Part shown: positions 19,515 through 27,985 of the stretch, in pieces
How the letters are laid out: each line of letters starts with the position of its first letter
Position numbering within the stretch: position 1 is the stretch's first letter
NCBI GenBank assembly: GCA_015056655.1
Contig: SVFV01000011.1
Coordinates: 32,596-96,595, forward strand
Origin: Butyrivibrio sp.
Lineage (GTDB): Bacteria; Bacillota; Clostridia; Lachnospirales; Lachnospiraceae
Direction: 5' to 3'
Length of the DNA stretch: 64,000 nucleotides
The notes under the pieces: generated by a model
What the model was told of the DNA's origin: nothing
The model's input: only the letters and a program-made list of their open reading frames with translations
Databases searched by the model: none
Program-made: the position numbers and the translations under genes

Positions 19515-20150
19515 ATGGTAATCAAAAGCGTAACAGACAAAGAATTTAAAGAGTATGGAAGAGTAGTTGAGGGTTATGGCGTGTCAGAGATTCTCAAGAC
19601 ACTTGAGAATGACACACCCTGTCCGGATGATGTAGTTTATGTGGCTGAGGATGAGAAGCTGATGGCTACAGCTGACACAAAGGACCTTGGCACAAGCCTC
19701 TTTGGTGGTATGCCTTTCCAGTTCGGTTACTGCAACGGACATAACACAAAGATGAACTGCATGGAGTACCACAGAGACAGCGAGTTCAACCTTGGTACAG
19801 AGGACTTCGTTCTTCTGCTTGCTAAGCTTAGCGACATCGAGGACGGAAAGCTTGATTCTTCAAAGGTTGTAGCATTCAAGTGCCCAAAGGGTGTACTTGT
19901 TGAGGTTTATGCTTCAACTCTTCACTATGCACCTTGCCATGCAGATGCTTCTAAGGGCTTCAAGGTACTTATCGCACTTCCTAAGGGAACAAACGTAGGC
20001 ACAACACAGACAGCTGGCAAGAACCTTGATGACAGAACACTTTTTGCTACAAACAAGTGGCTTCTTGCACACAAGGATGCATCTGAGATTGCTGATGGCG
20101 CTTACGAAGGAATTACAGGCGAGAATATCGATATTGCAGACCTCATCTGA
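19515..20150 (+). CDS. DUF4867-family cupin-like protein
   Basis: About 211 residues. Conserved stretches MEYHRDSEFNLGTEDFVLLL and VYASTLHYAPCHADASKGFK look like the two histidine-bearing motifs of a cupin-type metal site (His/Glu, then His). The family is known to me as DUF4867 and is often near sugar isomerase genes. I chose ATG 19515 (preceded by GGGGTAGG) over an upstream frame start at 19404, which would lie inside the operator. Twelve bp before a LacI-type regulator and about 1.2 kb from a FucI-like isomerase, so a role in handling the same sugar (epimerase or isomerase) is inferred, not shown. Strong biased codon use suggests high expression. Confidence 0.7.
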   Translation: MVIKSVTDKEFKEYGRVVEGYGVSEILKTLENDTPCPDDVVYVAEDEKLMATADTKDLGTSLFGGMPFQFGYCNGHNTKMNCMEYHRDSEFNLGTEDFVLLLAKLSDIEDGKLDSSKVVAFKCPKGVLVEVYASTLHYAPCHADASKGFKVLIALPKGTNVGTTQTAGKNLDDRTLFATNKWLLAHKDASEIADGAYEGITGENIDIADLI

Positions 20151-20162
20151 TGGAAGAAAACG

Positions 20163-21191
20163 ATGGCAACTATAAATGAGATTGCAAAGCTTGCGGGTGT
20201 CTCAATCGGTACTGTGGACCGTGTACTGCACAACCGCGGCTATGTAAAGGCAGAGACAAAGGAGCGCGTGGAAAAGGCATGTGAAGAGCTTCACTATGAG
20301 CCCAACCGCGTGGCTCAGGGCCTTGCGGTCAGGAAAAAGAAGCTGAAGTTTCTTTTCATGATCCCTGGGACCAAGTACAGCCCATTTTTCATTCCCGTAA
20401 GGGAAAGCGCGGAAAAGAAGGCTAAGTCTCTCGAGGCATACGCCGCTACCACGGATATTATCGAGTATCCCGAAAGTACAGCTGATGAAGCAAAGCTCCT
20501 TAAGGAGTTAAAAAAGACAATTGGCGAATACGATGGAGCCTGCATAACAGGTACGGTTTCGCCAATTAATGATCTGATCATAGAAGAGCAGAAAAAGCGT
20601 GATATGCCTCTTGTTTTTTACAACAGTAGACTGGATGGCGTGGATCACCTGTCATATGTTGGATGTGACTATATTGCATCTGGCAGACTGGCAGCAGGAC
20701 TTTCAGCCATGGCTGGCGGCGAAGCTGCTAAAGTGTGCTTTTTCACCGAGTATGACAGCATCAAGGAGAGCGCAACTGAGCGTATCCGAGGTTTTTCCAA
20801 TGAGATGAGCTCCAGATACCCGGATATGGAGCTTTTGGGAAAATGGACAATTTCTCTCGACCGTGAGGAAAACAGAAGAGCAGTCAGAGAGATGTTCATA
20901 AAGTATCCGGAGACAAACGTTGTGTACGTCATTAATCCCAGAGACTACGACATATGCAGACTTATCGCTGCTGAGGACACGGAGCACAAAATAAGGATGA
21001 TCACAAACGACCTTGTAGCTGTGCAGTACGAAATGTTCCACAAAGGAATGATAAGCGCCACCATATGTCAGGAGCCTGAAAAACAGGGAAAATTATCACT
21101 TGAGATATTGTTTAACTATCTGGCGTATGGCACAGTTCCAAAGAAGGTTAATTACACGGAGCTGAGCATCCACATAGAACAAAATTTATAA
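20163..21191 (+). CDS. LacI-family transcriptional regulator
   Basis: A 342-residue repressor. The N-terminal helix-turn-helix reads ATINEIAKLAGVSIGTVDRV, followed by the hinge helix region (YEPNRVAQGLAVRKKK), and a periplasmic-binding-like sensor domain of the ribose/xylose type (about residues 62-340: FLFMIPGTKYSPFFIPVRES, YVGCDYIASGRLAAGL, VVYVINPRDYDI). It likely senses the sugar processed by its neighbours and binds the shared TGTGTG-W-ACGT operators at 19403 and 21274, so it would also repress its own operon. Starts 12 bp after the DUF4867 gene. Confidence 0.88.
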   Translation: MATINEIAKLAGVSIGTVDRVLHNRGYVKAETKERVEKACEELHYEPNRVAQGLAVRKKKLKFLFMIPGTKYSPFFIPVRESAEKKAKSLEAYAATTDIIEYPESTADEAKLLKELKKTIGEYDGACITGTVSPINDLIIEEQKKRDMPLVFYNSRLDGVDHLSYVGCDYIASGRLAAGLSAMAGGEAAKVCFFTEYDSIKESATERIRGFSNEMSSRYPDMELLGKWTISLDREENRRAVREMFIKYPETNVVYVINPRDYDICRLIAAEDTEHKIRMITNDLVAVQYEMFHKGMISATICQEPEKQGKLSLEILFNYLAYGTVPKKVNYTELSIHIEQNL

Positions 21192-21238
21192 TTCATCTTT
21201 ACTATATTTTGCACCGCAAATATGTGAAATATGTCGTG

Positions 21239-21291
21239 TTGACAATAAGCGCTGTGATATTTATGATTTATGATGTGTGAACGTACACACA
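21239..21291 (+). promoter_or_regulatory. Strong promoter and palindromic LacI operator before the FucI-like gene
   Basis: TTGACA (21239-21244), a 17-nt spacer and TATGAT (21262-21267) make a near-consensus sigma-A promoter. TGTGTGAACGTACACACA (21274-21291), a near-perfect 18-bp palindrome with a central ACGT, covers the expected transcription start, where a bound LacI protein would block transcription. A further half site AACGTTCA follows at about 21300-21307. The 185-bp gap before the gene holds nothing else. Confidence 0.8.
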
Positions 21292-21376
21292 TTTTAAAAA
21301 ACGTTCATTTTAGCAGTTTATAAAAACTGCAAAAGTAATAAACAATTTATTTAAAAATGGGTAGGAGGATTAAAGG

Positions 21377-22855
21377 ATGAATAACATTCCCCAGGCAAAA
21401 ATTGGTATCGTTGCAGTCAGCCGTGACTGTTTCCCGGCATCACTTGCAATCAATCGTAGAAAGGCACTTGTAGAGAGCTACACAAAGCTTTTCAACAAGG
21501 ATGACATTTATGAGTGTCCCGTATGTATTATCGAGAGCGAGACTCAGACACTTGAGGCTCTTGAGGATGTAAAGAAGGCTGGATGTAACGCTCTTTGCGT
21601 ATATCTTGGTAACTTCGGTCCTGAAATTTCAGAGACACTTCTTGCAGAGAAGTTTGGTGGTCCTGTAATGTTCTGCGCAGCAGCAGAGGAGTCACAGGGT
21701 GACCTTATCGATGGTAGAGGAGATGCTTACTGCGGTATGCTTAACGCAAGCTACAACCTTCACCTTCGTAATGTAAAGGCATATATTCCTGAGTATCCTG
21801 TTGGAACAGCAGATGAGTGCGCTAAGATGATCAACGAGTTCGTTCCGATTGCAAGAGCACTTTATGGTCTTTCAGAGCTCAAGGTTATCAGCTTCGGTCC
21901 TCGTCCGATGAACTTCCTTGCTTGTAACGCTCCTATTCAGCAGATCTACAACATGGGTGCTGAAATTGAAGAGAACTCAGAGCTTGACCTTTTCGAGAGC
22001 TTCAACAAGCACGCTGGTGATCCCAGAATCGCTGACGTTGTTAAGGATATGGAGAATGACCTTGGCGCAGGCAACAAGAAGCCTGAAATCCTTTCAAAGC
22101 TTGCTCAGTATGAGCTTACACTTCTTGACTGGATTGAGGAGCACAGAGGCGGTAAGAAGTATGTTTGTATCGCTGGTAAGTGCTGGCCTGCATTCCAGAC
22201 ACAGTTTGGTTTCGTTCCCTGCTATGTAAACAGCCGTCTTACAGGCCGTGGAATTCCGGTATCTTGCGAAGTAGATATCTATGGTGCTATTTCAGAGTTC
22301 ATCGGAACATGCATCTCTGACGACGCTGTTACACTTCTTGATATCAACAACTCTGTACCTGCTGATATGTACGAAGAGTCCATCAAGGGCAAGTTCGACT
22401 ACAAGCACACAGATACATTCATGGGCTTCCACTGCGGAAATACATGCACAAGCAAGCTTGCTAGCTGCGAGATGAAGTTCCAGAGAATCATGGCTAGAAA
22501 CCTTCCTGAAGAAGTTACACAGGGAACTCTTGAAGGTGACATAGTGCCTGGTGATATCACATTCTACAGATTACAGAGCACATCTGATAACCACCTCAAG
22601 GCTTATGTAGCACAGGGTGAGGTTCTCAACGTACCTACAAGATCATTCGGTGGTATCGGTGTATTCGCTATTCCTGAGATGGGAAGGTTCTACAGACACA
22701 TTCTTATCCAGCACAACTTCCCTCATCACGGAGCAGTTGCATTCGGTCACTTCGGAAAGGCACTCTTCGAGGTATTCAAGTATGTTGGAGCAGAAGTAAT
22801 CGGCTACAACCAGCCTGCATCACTTCCTTATCCTACAGAGAACCCTTTCGCTTAA
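21377..22855 (+). CDS. L-fucose/L-arabinose isomerase family protein
   Basis: A 492-residue sugar isomerase-like protein. N-terminal Rossmann half: KIGIVAVSRDCFPASLAINR and NALCVYLGNFGPE. Later stretches fit the FucI/AraA fold: YVCIAGKCWPAFQTQFGFVP, CEVDIYGAISEFIGTCISDD, FMGFHCGNTCTSKL and HHGAVAFGHFGKALFEVFKY with Glu, Asp and His residues of the kind that bind the catalytic metal. It is about 100 residues shorter than classical FucI. It should interconvert an aldose and ketose in the cytosol; the sugar is unknown. Very biased codon use (CTT, AAG, ACA, GAG) and a strong operator-controlled promoter indicate high induced expression. Ribosome site GTAGGAGG. Confidence 0.8.
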   Translation: MNNIPQAKIGIVAVSRDCFPASLAINRRKALVESYTKLFNKDDIYECPVCIIESETQTLEALEDVKKAGCNALCVYLGNFGPEISETLLAEKFGGPVMFCAAAEESQGDLIDGRGDAYCGMLNASYNLHLRNVKAYIPEYPVGTADECAKMINEFVPIARALYGLSELKVISFGPRPMNFLACNAPIQQIYNMGAEIEENSELDLFESFNKHAGDPRIADVVKDMENDLGAGNKKPEILSKLAQYELTLLDWIEEHRGGKKYVCIAGKCWPAFQTQFGFVPCYVNSRLTGRGIPVSCEVDIYGAISEFIGTCISDDAVTLLDINNSVPADMYEESIKGKFDYKHTDTFMGFHCGNTCTSKLASCEMKFQRIMARNLPEEVTQGTLEGDIVPGDITFYRLQSTSDNHLKAYVAQGEVLNVPTRSFGGIGVFAIPEMGRFYRHILIQHNFPHHGAVAFGHFGKALFEVFKYVGAEVIGYNQPASLPYPTENPFA

Positions 22856-22917
22856 TTAGTTGAAATGATTAACCAGGTAGCAGATATGCTACTTGGGAGA
22901 ATGTAAATAAAAATAAT

Positions 22918-22962
22918 AAGCCGCAGGCGTTTACCAAAAGGTGGATGCCTGCGGCTTTATAT
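22918..22962 (+). terminator. Terminator after the FucI-like gene
   Basis: AAGCCGCAGGC (22918-22928) pairs perfectly with GCCTGCGGCTT (22947-22957), with extra wobble pairing inside the loop, then TTATAT. Confidence 0.88.
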
Positions 22963-22990
22963 ATCAATCGATTTTGCCTTAAACAGAGAA

Positions 22991-23192
22991 AAATACTGTA
23001 ATATAATAGTATCAAGACTAGGAAAAGATGTACATGTGAGAGTAACTCACAACGATACTTACGACTTTGGAGACAGCATAAGATTCGGGGCAAACACAGC
23101 ACTTGAGGATGAAACAGATCTTAGCAAAGTTAATTATAAGTGACATGGAAGAAAAAATCGATGAGATGAAAGCTGAAGTAGCCAGGTATTAG
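22991..23192 (+). pseudogene. Possible short gene remnant before nagB
   Basis: The 360-bp gap 22856-23216 holds the terminator above and then a protein-like stretch with no start codon: VSRLGKDVHVRVTHNDTYDF and GDSIRFGANTALEDETDLSK, ending at TGA 23141-23143. One frame over, ATG 23145 opens a 15-residue tail, MEEKIDEMKAEVARY, to TAG at 23192. Together they look like the frameshifted 3' end of a lost gene; I cannot name the family. TTGCCT (22974) with TGTAAT (22997) could be the nagB promoter. The region may equally be plain untranslated leader. Confidence 0.3.
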
Positions 23193-23216
23193 TCATGTTA
23201 ACCGGGGGGTAATGGC

Positions 23217-23966
23217 GTGAGAATCTATGAAGCAAAGGATTATAACGATCTAAGCAGAAAAGCTGCAAATATAATCTCGGCGCAGATCATTATGAAGCCG
23301 GATGCTGTCCTTGGACTGGCAACCGGTTCCACGCCAATTGGTACATATAAGCAGCTTATAGAGTGGTACGAAAAGGGCGACCTTGATTTCAAAGAGATAA
23401 AGACAATTAATCTTGATGAGTACAAGGGAATTGGCCCTGAGAACGAGCAGAGCTACTATCATTTCATGCGGACAAACCTTTTTGACCACATTAATATCGA
23501 TCTGGCAAACACAAATATTCCAAACGGACTCGAGGAAGACATAGAAAAAGAGTGTGCAAGGTATGATGACATAATTAATCAAAGCGGTGGGATAGACCTT
23601 CAGCTATTGGGGATTGGCTGTAACGGACACATTGGATTCAATGAGCCTGGAATCTCATTTGATAAATCAACTCACTGCGTAAAGCTTGCGGATAATACAA
23701 TACAGGCAAATGCAAGGTTCTTTGAATCAATAGAGGATGTTCCAAAGTACGCTTATTCCATGGGGATAAAAAATATAATGCAGGCAAAGAGCATTCTTCT
23801 TGTTGCATCAGGAGAAAATAAGGCAAAAGCACTGTATGAAGCCTTGTATGGGCCGATAACACCGGCTGTTCCGGCATCGGTTTTACAGCTTCATAATAAT
23901 GTGAGTATTGTGGCTGATGAAGAAGCACTTAGCATAGTAAAATCAGAAAAGGAAAGCCTTCTGTGA
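23217..23966 (+). CDS. nagB: Glucosamine-6-phosphate deaminase
   Basis: A 249-residue cytosolic enzyme converting glucosamine-6-phosphate to fructose-6-phosphate and ammonia, feeding amino sugars into glycolysis. Motifs: LGLATGSTPIGTYKQLIEWY (phosphate site), TINLDEYKGIG (catalytic Asp), LGIGCNGHIGFNEPG (catalytic His loop). GTG start at 23217 is set by the GGGGGG ribosome site (23204-23209); the nearby ATG 23212 hits a stop at once. Its last codons form the left arm of its own terminator. No nagA is adjacent. Confidence 0.95.
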   Translation: MRIYEAKDYNDLSRKAANIISAQIIMKPDAVLGLATGSTPIGTYKQLIEWYEKGDLDFKEIKTINLDEYKGIGPENEQSYYHFMRTNLFDHINIDLANTNIPNGLEEDIEKECARYDDIINQSGGIDLQLLGIGCNGHIGFNEPGISFDKSTHCVKLADNTIQANARFFESIEDVPKYAYSMGIKNIMQAKSILLVASGENKAKALYEALYGPITPAVPASVLQLHNNVSIVADEEALSIVKSEKESLL

Positions 23967-23997
23967 GAAATAATCTTACGGAAGGTGTTTTATTTTT
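23957..23997 (+). terminator. Terminator overlapping the nagB stop codon
   Basis: CCTTCTGTGAGA (23957-23968), which includes the nagB TGA, pairs along all 12 positions (two wobbles) with TCTTACGGAAGG (23974-23985), followed by TGTTTTATTTTT. Confidence 0.85.
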
Positions 23998-24071
23998 ACT
24001 GTTAGTGGTAAAATGACGTTGCGCAATTTAAGAGCAAGCAAATGATTCTATGCAACAAGTGGAGGAGCATT

Positions 24072-25046
24072 ATGAAAATAGCTGTAGCAGAAATAGATAG
24101 TGTGGGAAATGATATTTCCTACGACGGACTGGCAAAACTGGGGGATGTAGCTTTTTATAAGGACAAGATAACTCCGGAAAACGCAAAGGAGCGCCTTGGA
24201 AACGGAGAAGAAATTCTTTGCATCAATAAATCCAAAATAACAAAAGAGCTGTTGGACAACGCGCCGGATTTAAAGCTTATCTGCGAGTTTGCAACAGGCT
24301 TTGACAACGTGGATATCGCTGAATGTTCAAAGCGCGGCATCAAGGTTGCAAATGTGGCTGGCTATTCAACTATGTCTGTTGCTCAGCATACCTTTGCTCT
24401 TCTCTTTTACCTGATGGAAGATTTAAAGGGATATGATGAATTTGTAAAAAGCGGTGAATACGCTGCTCAGACTTATTTTAGCAAGGTTGATGTTCCCTTC
24501 CATGAAATCGATGGAATGACCTGGGGCATAATCGGCATGGGCAATATCGGAAGAAAGGTTGCGCAGATAGCGACAGCCTTTGGCGCGAAGGTGATATTCT
24601 ACTCAGCTTCTGGAAGAACTGCGCATAACGATATGGACTCTGAGTATGAGATGGTCACATATGATGAGCTTCTAGAGAGAAGTGATGTTATATCTCTTCA
24701 CTGTCCTCTTTCAGATAAAACAAGAAATCTTATAGATGCTGATGCTTTAAAGAAAATGAAGAAGACAGCTTACCTTATAAATGTAGCAAGAGGACCTGTT
24801 GTAAATGAACAGGATCTGACTGAGGCTCTTTTAAATGATGAGATAGCAGGCGCTGGTCTTGATGTTTTGTCAGTTGAGCCCATGGCAAAAGATAATCCGC
24901 TTCTTAAGATCCAGGACAGCAAGAAGCTTTTCATCACTCCTCACATGGCATGGGCAAGCGTTGAAGCAAGAAGTCGCTGCGTGGATGAAGTTTGTAAAAA
25001 TATCCTTGCGTTCATGGATGGGAAAAGCAGAAACTGGATTAACTAG
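24072..25046 (+). CDS. D-isomer-specific 2-hydroxyacid dehydrogenase
   Basis: About 324 residues. NAD-binding Rossmann motif GIIGMGNIGRKVAQIATAFG (about residues 148-167). Catalytic Arg in LINVARGPVVNE, Glu in LDVLSVEPMAKDNPLL and His in FITPHMAWAS are all present. The family reduces 2-ketoacids or hydroxypyruvate (D-lactate, glycerate or hydroxyisocaproate dehydrogenases); the exact substrate cannot be read from the sequence. ATG 24072 with GGAGGAGC upstream is preferred to the longer frame from 24042. Single gene between two terminator or promoter regions. Confidence 0.87.
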   Translation: MKIAVAEIDSVGNDISYDGLAKLGDVAFYKDKITPENAKERLGNGEEILCINKSKITKELLDNAPDLKLICEFATGFDNVDIAECSKRGIKVANVAGYSTMSVAQHTFALLFYLMEDLKGYDEFVKSGEYAAQTYFSKVDVPFHEIDGMTWGIIGMGNIGRKVAQIATAFGAKVIFYSASGRTAHNDMDSEYEMVTYDELLERSDVISLHCPLSDKTRNLIDADALKKMKKTAYLINVARGPVVNEQDLTEALLNDEIAGAGLDVLSVEPMAKDNPLLKIQDSKKLFITPHMAWASVEARSRCVDEVCKNILAFMDGKSRNWIN

Positions 25047-25111
25047 TTTTAGTTTCCATATCTGCGTATAGATAACGCATGTATTGAAAAGAAAAGATAG
25101 ATAGTTTTTAG

Positions 25112-25141
25112 TTGGAAAAATGCGGTTTTTGAGACTATAAT
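25112..25141 (+). promoter_or_regulatory. Sigma-A promoter for the UDP-sugar gene pair
   Basis: TTGGAA (25112-25117), an 18-nt spacer and TATAAT (25136-25141) lie 47 bp before the uridylyltransferase start. Confidence 0.6.
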
Positions 25142-25187
25142 AGAGTTCGAAATGTATAAAACTTCTTTTTGAAAGGAAATTAAAAAC

Positions 25188-26414
25188 ATGACTTTACAGG
25201 AAGCAAAAGATAAACTTGAGAAATATGGACAGATGCATGTCCTCAAATATTACGACGAGCTCTCAGCAGCTGAGCAGGAAGCACTCCTTGCACAGATCGA
25301 TGAGACAGATTTCGACGTTTTAAAGAACGCCAAGAACCTTGGTAAGGGATCAGAGCGTGGTGCCTTCGAGCCCCTTGCAGCTATGCAGCTTTCAGAGATC
25401 GAGGCTAAGAAGGACGAGTTCACAAAGATCGGTACAGAGGCTATTAAGCAGGGTAAAGTTGCTGCTTGTCTTCTTGCTGGTGGTATGGGTACAAGACTTG
25501 GATCAGATGATCCTAAGGGTATGTACAACATCGGTCTTACTAAGGAAGTTTATATTTTCCAGAGAATTATCGAGAACCTTCTTGATGTAGTTAAGGCTAC
25601 AGATTCATGGATTCATCTTTTCATCATGACTAGTGAGAAGAACCATGAGAAGACAGTTAAGTTCCTTACAGAGAAGAATTTCTTCGGATATAAAGCAGAC
25701 AAGATCACATTCTTCAAGCAGGACATGGCTCCCGCTTCTGATTATGAAGGAAAGGTTTACATGGAGGAGAAGGGCAGAATTTCCACATCTCCTAATGGAA
25801 ACGCTGGCTGGTTCTCTTCAATGCTCAAGGCTGGTCTTGATGAGACTCTTCACGCTGAGGGTATCGAGTGGATCAACATTTTCGCAGTAGACAACGTTCT
25901 TCAGAGAATCTGCGATCCTTGCTTCGTAGGCGCTACAATTGCTAACGGCGCTGAGGTTGGTGCAAAGGTTGTTAAGAAGAATGCTCCTAACGAGGGTGTT
26001 GGTGTTATGTGCCTTGAGGATGGCAGACCTTCAATCGTTGAGTACTATGAGCTTACACAGGAAATGATGGATGCTAAGGATGAGGCAGGCGATCCTGCTT
26101 ACAACTACGGCGTTATCCTTAACTACCTCTTCAACGAGCCTGCTCTTGAGAGAATAGCTAAGAAGGAGCTACCTCTTCACGTTGTTGAGAAGAAGATTCC
26201 TTACATCGATGAGAACGCAAACCTCATCAAGCCTGAGAAGCCCAACGGATGCAAGTTTGAGCAGCTCGTACTTGATATGATCCACGAGCTTGACAGCTGC
26301 TTACCTTATGAGGTAGTAAGAGAGAAGGAGTTCGCTCCTATCAAGAACAAGACAGGTATTGATTCAGTAGAGTCTGCTAGAGAGCTCTGCAAAAAGAACG
26401 GAATCGAATTATAA
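25188..26414 (+). CDS. UDPGP-family UTP:sugar-1-phosphate uridylyltransferase
   Basis: A 408-residue enzyme of the eukaryote-like UDPGP family (UDP-GlcNAc/UDP-glucose pyrophosphorylase type), not the bacterial GalU family. The nucleotide loop is ACLLAGGMGTRLGSDDPKGM (about residues 87-106), followed by INIFAVDNVLQRICDPCFVG and the metal-site region. It makes UDP-sugar from UTP and a hexose- or HexNAc-1-phosphate in the cytosol. The next gene is galE, so the pair should make and interconvert UDP-glucose/galactose or their N-acetyl forms. Strong codon bias suggests high expression. Which sugar is preferred is not decided by the sequence. Confidence 0.85.
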   Translation: MTLQEAKDKLEKYGQMHVLKYYDELSAAEQEALLAQIDETDFDVLKNAKNLGKGSERGAFEPLAAMQLSEIEAKKDEFTKIGTEAIKQGKVAACLLAGGMGTRLGSDDPKGMYNIGLTKEVYIFQRIIENLLDVVKATDSWIHLFIMTSEKNHEKTVKFLTEKNFFGYKADKITFFKQDMAPASDYEGKVYMEEKGRISTSPNGNAGWFSSMLKAGLDETLHAEGIEWINIFAVDNVLQRICDPCFVGATIANGAEVGAKVVKKNAPNEGVGVMCLEDGRPSIVEYYELTQEMMDAKDEAGDPAYNYGVILNYLFNEPALERIAKKELPLHVVEKKIPYIDENANLIKPEKPNGCKFEQLVLDMIHELDSCLPYEVVREKEFAPIKNKTGIDSVESARELCKKNGIEL

Positions 26415-26415
26415 T

Positions 26416-26439
26416 AGACTTCTCCTTTTGGGAGAAGCT
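26416..26439 (+). other. Intercistronic hairpin between uridylyltransferase and galE
   Basis: CTTCTCC (26419-26425) pairs with GGAGAAG (26431-26437) over a TTTTG loop. No T run follows, so it is not a simple terminator; a processing or stability role is possible. Confidence 0.5.
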
Positions 26440-26469
26440 GACGGATGAGGTTATTACGGGAGGAAAAAT

Positions 26470-27486
26470 ATGGCGATTTTAGTTACAGGCGGTGCAGGTT
26501 ACATAGGAAGTCATACAGTAGTTGAGCTCCAGAACGCAGGCTACGATGTAGTCGTTATGGACAATCTTGCAAATGCTAGTGAGAAGGTCCTTGACAGAGT
26601 AGAAGCAATCACAGGCAAGAAGGTGCCTTTTTACAAGGCTGACATTCGCGACAGAGAGGGACTTGAAGAGATCTTTACAAAAGAAAAGATTGATTCAGTT
26701 ATCCACTTCGCAGGACTTAAGGCTGTTGGCGAATCCGTACAGAAGCCTTGGGAGTACTACGACAACAATATTACAGGAACTCTCACACTTGTTGACGTAA
26801 TGAGAAAGCATAACTGCAAGAACATTATCTTCTCTTCATCAGCAACTGTTTACGGAAATCCTGCATTTATTCCGATCACAGAGGAATGCCCTAAGGGACA
26901 GTGCACAAACCCTTACGGATGGACTAAGTCCATGCTTGAGCAGGTTCTTACAGATATCCAGTATGCAGATAAGGAATGGAACGTAGTACTTCTTCGTTAC
27001 TTCAATCCTATCGGAGCACACAAGAGTGGAACAATCGGTGAGAATCCTAACGGAATTCCTAACAACCTTATGCCTTACATTACACAGGTTGCTGTAGGAC
27101 GTCTTCCTAAGCTCAACGTATTCGGTGACGACTACGATACACCGGACGGAACAGGCGTAAGAGATTACATCCACGTTGTAGACCTTGCACTTGGTCACGT
27201 AAAGGCTCTTCAGAAGCTTGAGCCTGGCTGTGGTCTTTCAATCTATAACCTTGGAACAGGCGTTGGCTACAGCGTTCTTGATATTGTTAAGAACTTCGAG
27301 GAAGCTAACGGCGTGAAGATTCCTTATGAGATTCAGCCCAGAAGAGCAGGAGATATTGCTACATGCTATTCAAATGCTGACAAGGCAGAAAAGGAACTTG
27401 GCTGGAAGGCTCAGTTTGGAATCCGTGAGATGTGCGAAGATTCCTGGAGATGGCAGAGTAACAATCCTAACGGATATGATGCCTGA
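26470..27486 (+). CDS. galE: UDP-glucose 4-epimerase
   Basis: A 338-residue extended short-chain dehydrogenase that interconverts UDP-glucose and UDP-galactose. NAD motif [12 protein letters not shown] (residues 5-16), catalytic Ser region [11 protein letters not shown], YxxxK in [12 protein letters not shown], and family motifs RYFNPIGAH and [12 protein letters not shown]. Full length. GGGAGG ribosome site at 26459-26464. Second gene of the UDP-sugar pair. Confidence 0.96.
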   Translation: MAILVTGGAGYIGSHTVVELQNAGYDVVVMDNLANASEKVLDRVEAITGKKVPFYKADIRDREGLEEIFTKEKIDSVIHFAGLKAVGESVQKPWEYYDNNITGTLTLVDVMRKHNCKNIIFSSSATVYGNPAFIPITEECPKGQCTNPYGWTKSMLEQVLTDIQYADKEWNVVLLRYFNPIGAHKSGTIGENPNGIPNNLMPYITQVAVGRLPKLNVFGDDYDTPDGTGVRDYIHVVDLALGHVKALQKLEPGCGLSIYNLGTGVGYSVLDIVKNFEEANGVKIPYEIQPRRAGDIATCYSNADKAEKELGWKAQFGIREMCEDSWRWQSNNPNGYDA

Positions 27487-27509
27487 TAATTTTTCTGAAT
27501 AAAATATTG

Positions 27510-27546
27510 AAGCTCCTGGCTGTGAAAACAGACAGGAGCTTTTTTA
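27510..27546 (+). terminator. Terminator between galE and the convergent small gene
   Basis: AAGCTCCTG (27510-27518) with CAGGAGCT (27533-27540) and a TTTTT tail. The stem lies just past the stop of the minus-strand gene, and the A-rich left side gives a T run for that strand too, so it may serve both. Confidence 0.85.
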
Positions 27547-27547
27547 A

Positions 27548-27826
27548 TCAATAATAGAAATCGTCCTCTTCAATAACCTGAATTTCCATGTAGTCGAAAG
27601 GAATCTCTTCTATAAAAGCATCTTGTGTAAATCTGCATTTGTTGTGAAGCTGAAAATCACGAACAGTGGATTTTAACCAAATGGGATGGCTTAAATCTAA
27701 TTCATAGCAGCCCTTTTCAATTGCATTTTTCACCTTGTGTGTTCTGGTGTCCATTGTGTCATCTTCTACCACCAGATCCTTTATCAGATGGTTGTCATCA
27801 ATAAGTCTTATCCATAATCTGAACAT
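27548..27826 (-). CDS. Small conserved-looking protein of unknown function
   Basis: A 92-residue soluble acidic protein (MFRLWIRLIDDNHLIKDLVV at the N-terminus; ends EEIPFDYMEIQVIEEDDFYY). No membrane span, Cys pairs or known motif. It has a proper ribosome site on the minus strand (AGAGGT, about 27834-27839) and terminates at the hairpin shared with galE, so it reads as a real gene. It is transcribed away from htrA; the two starts are 160 bp apart. Function unknown. Confidence 0.65.
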   Translation of the reverse strand: MFRLWIRLIDDNHLIKDLVVEDDTMDTRTHKVKNAIEKGCYELDLSHPIWLKSTVRDFQLHNKCRFTQDAFIEEIPFDYMEIQVIEEDDFYY

Positions 27827-27985
27827 ATTTACCTCTTGTAAAAAAATAATGTAGGAAATACTTTTATAATACTTTTATCACAATTTCGTCACAAACCATA
27901 ACTATACTGATAACATATCAAAAGTAGAATCCAAAAAGGATTTTAACATATTACATATGTTCATTGGGAAAAGAGGTAATGATTT

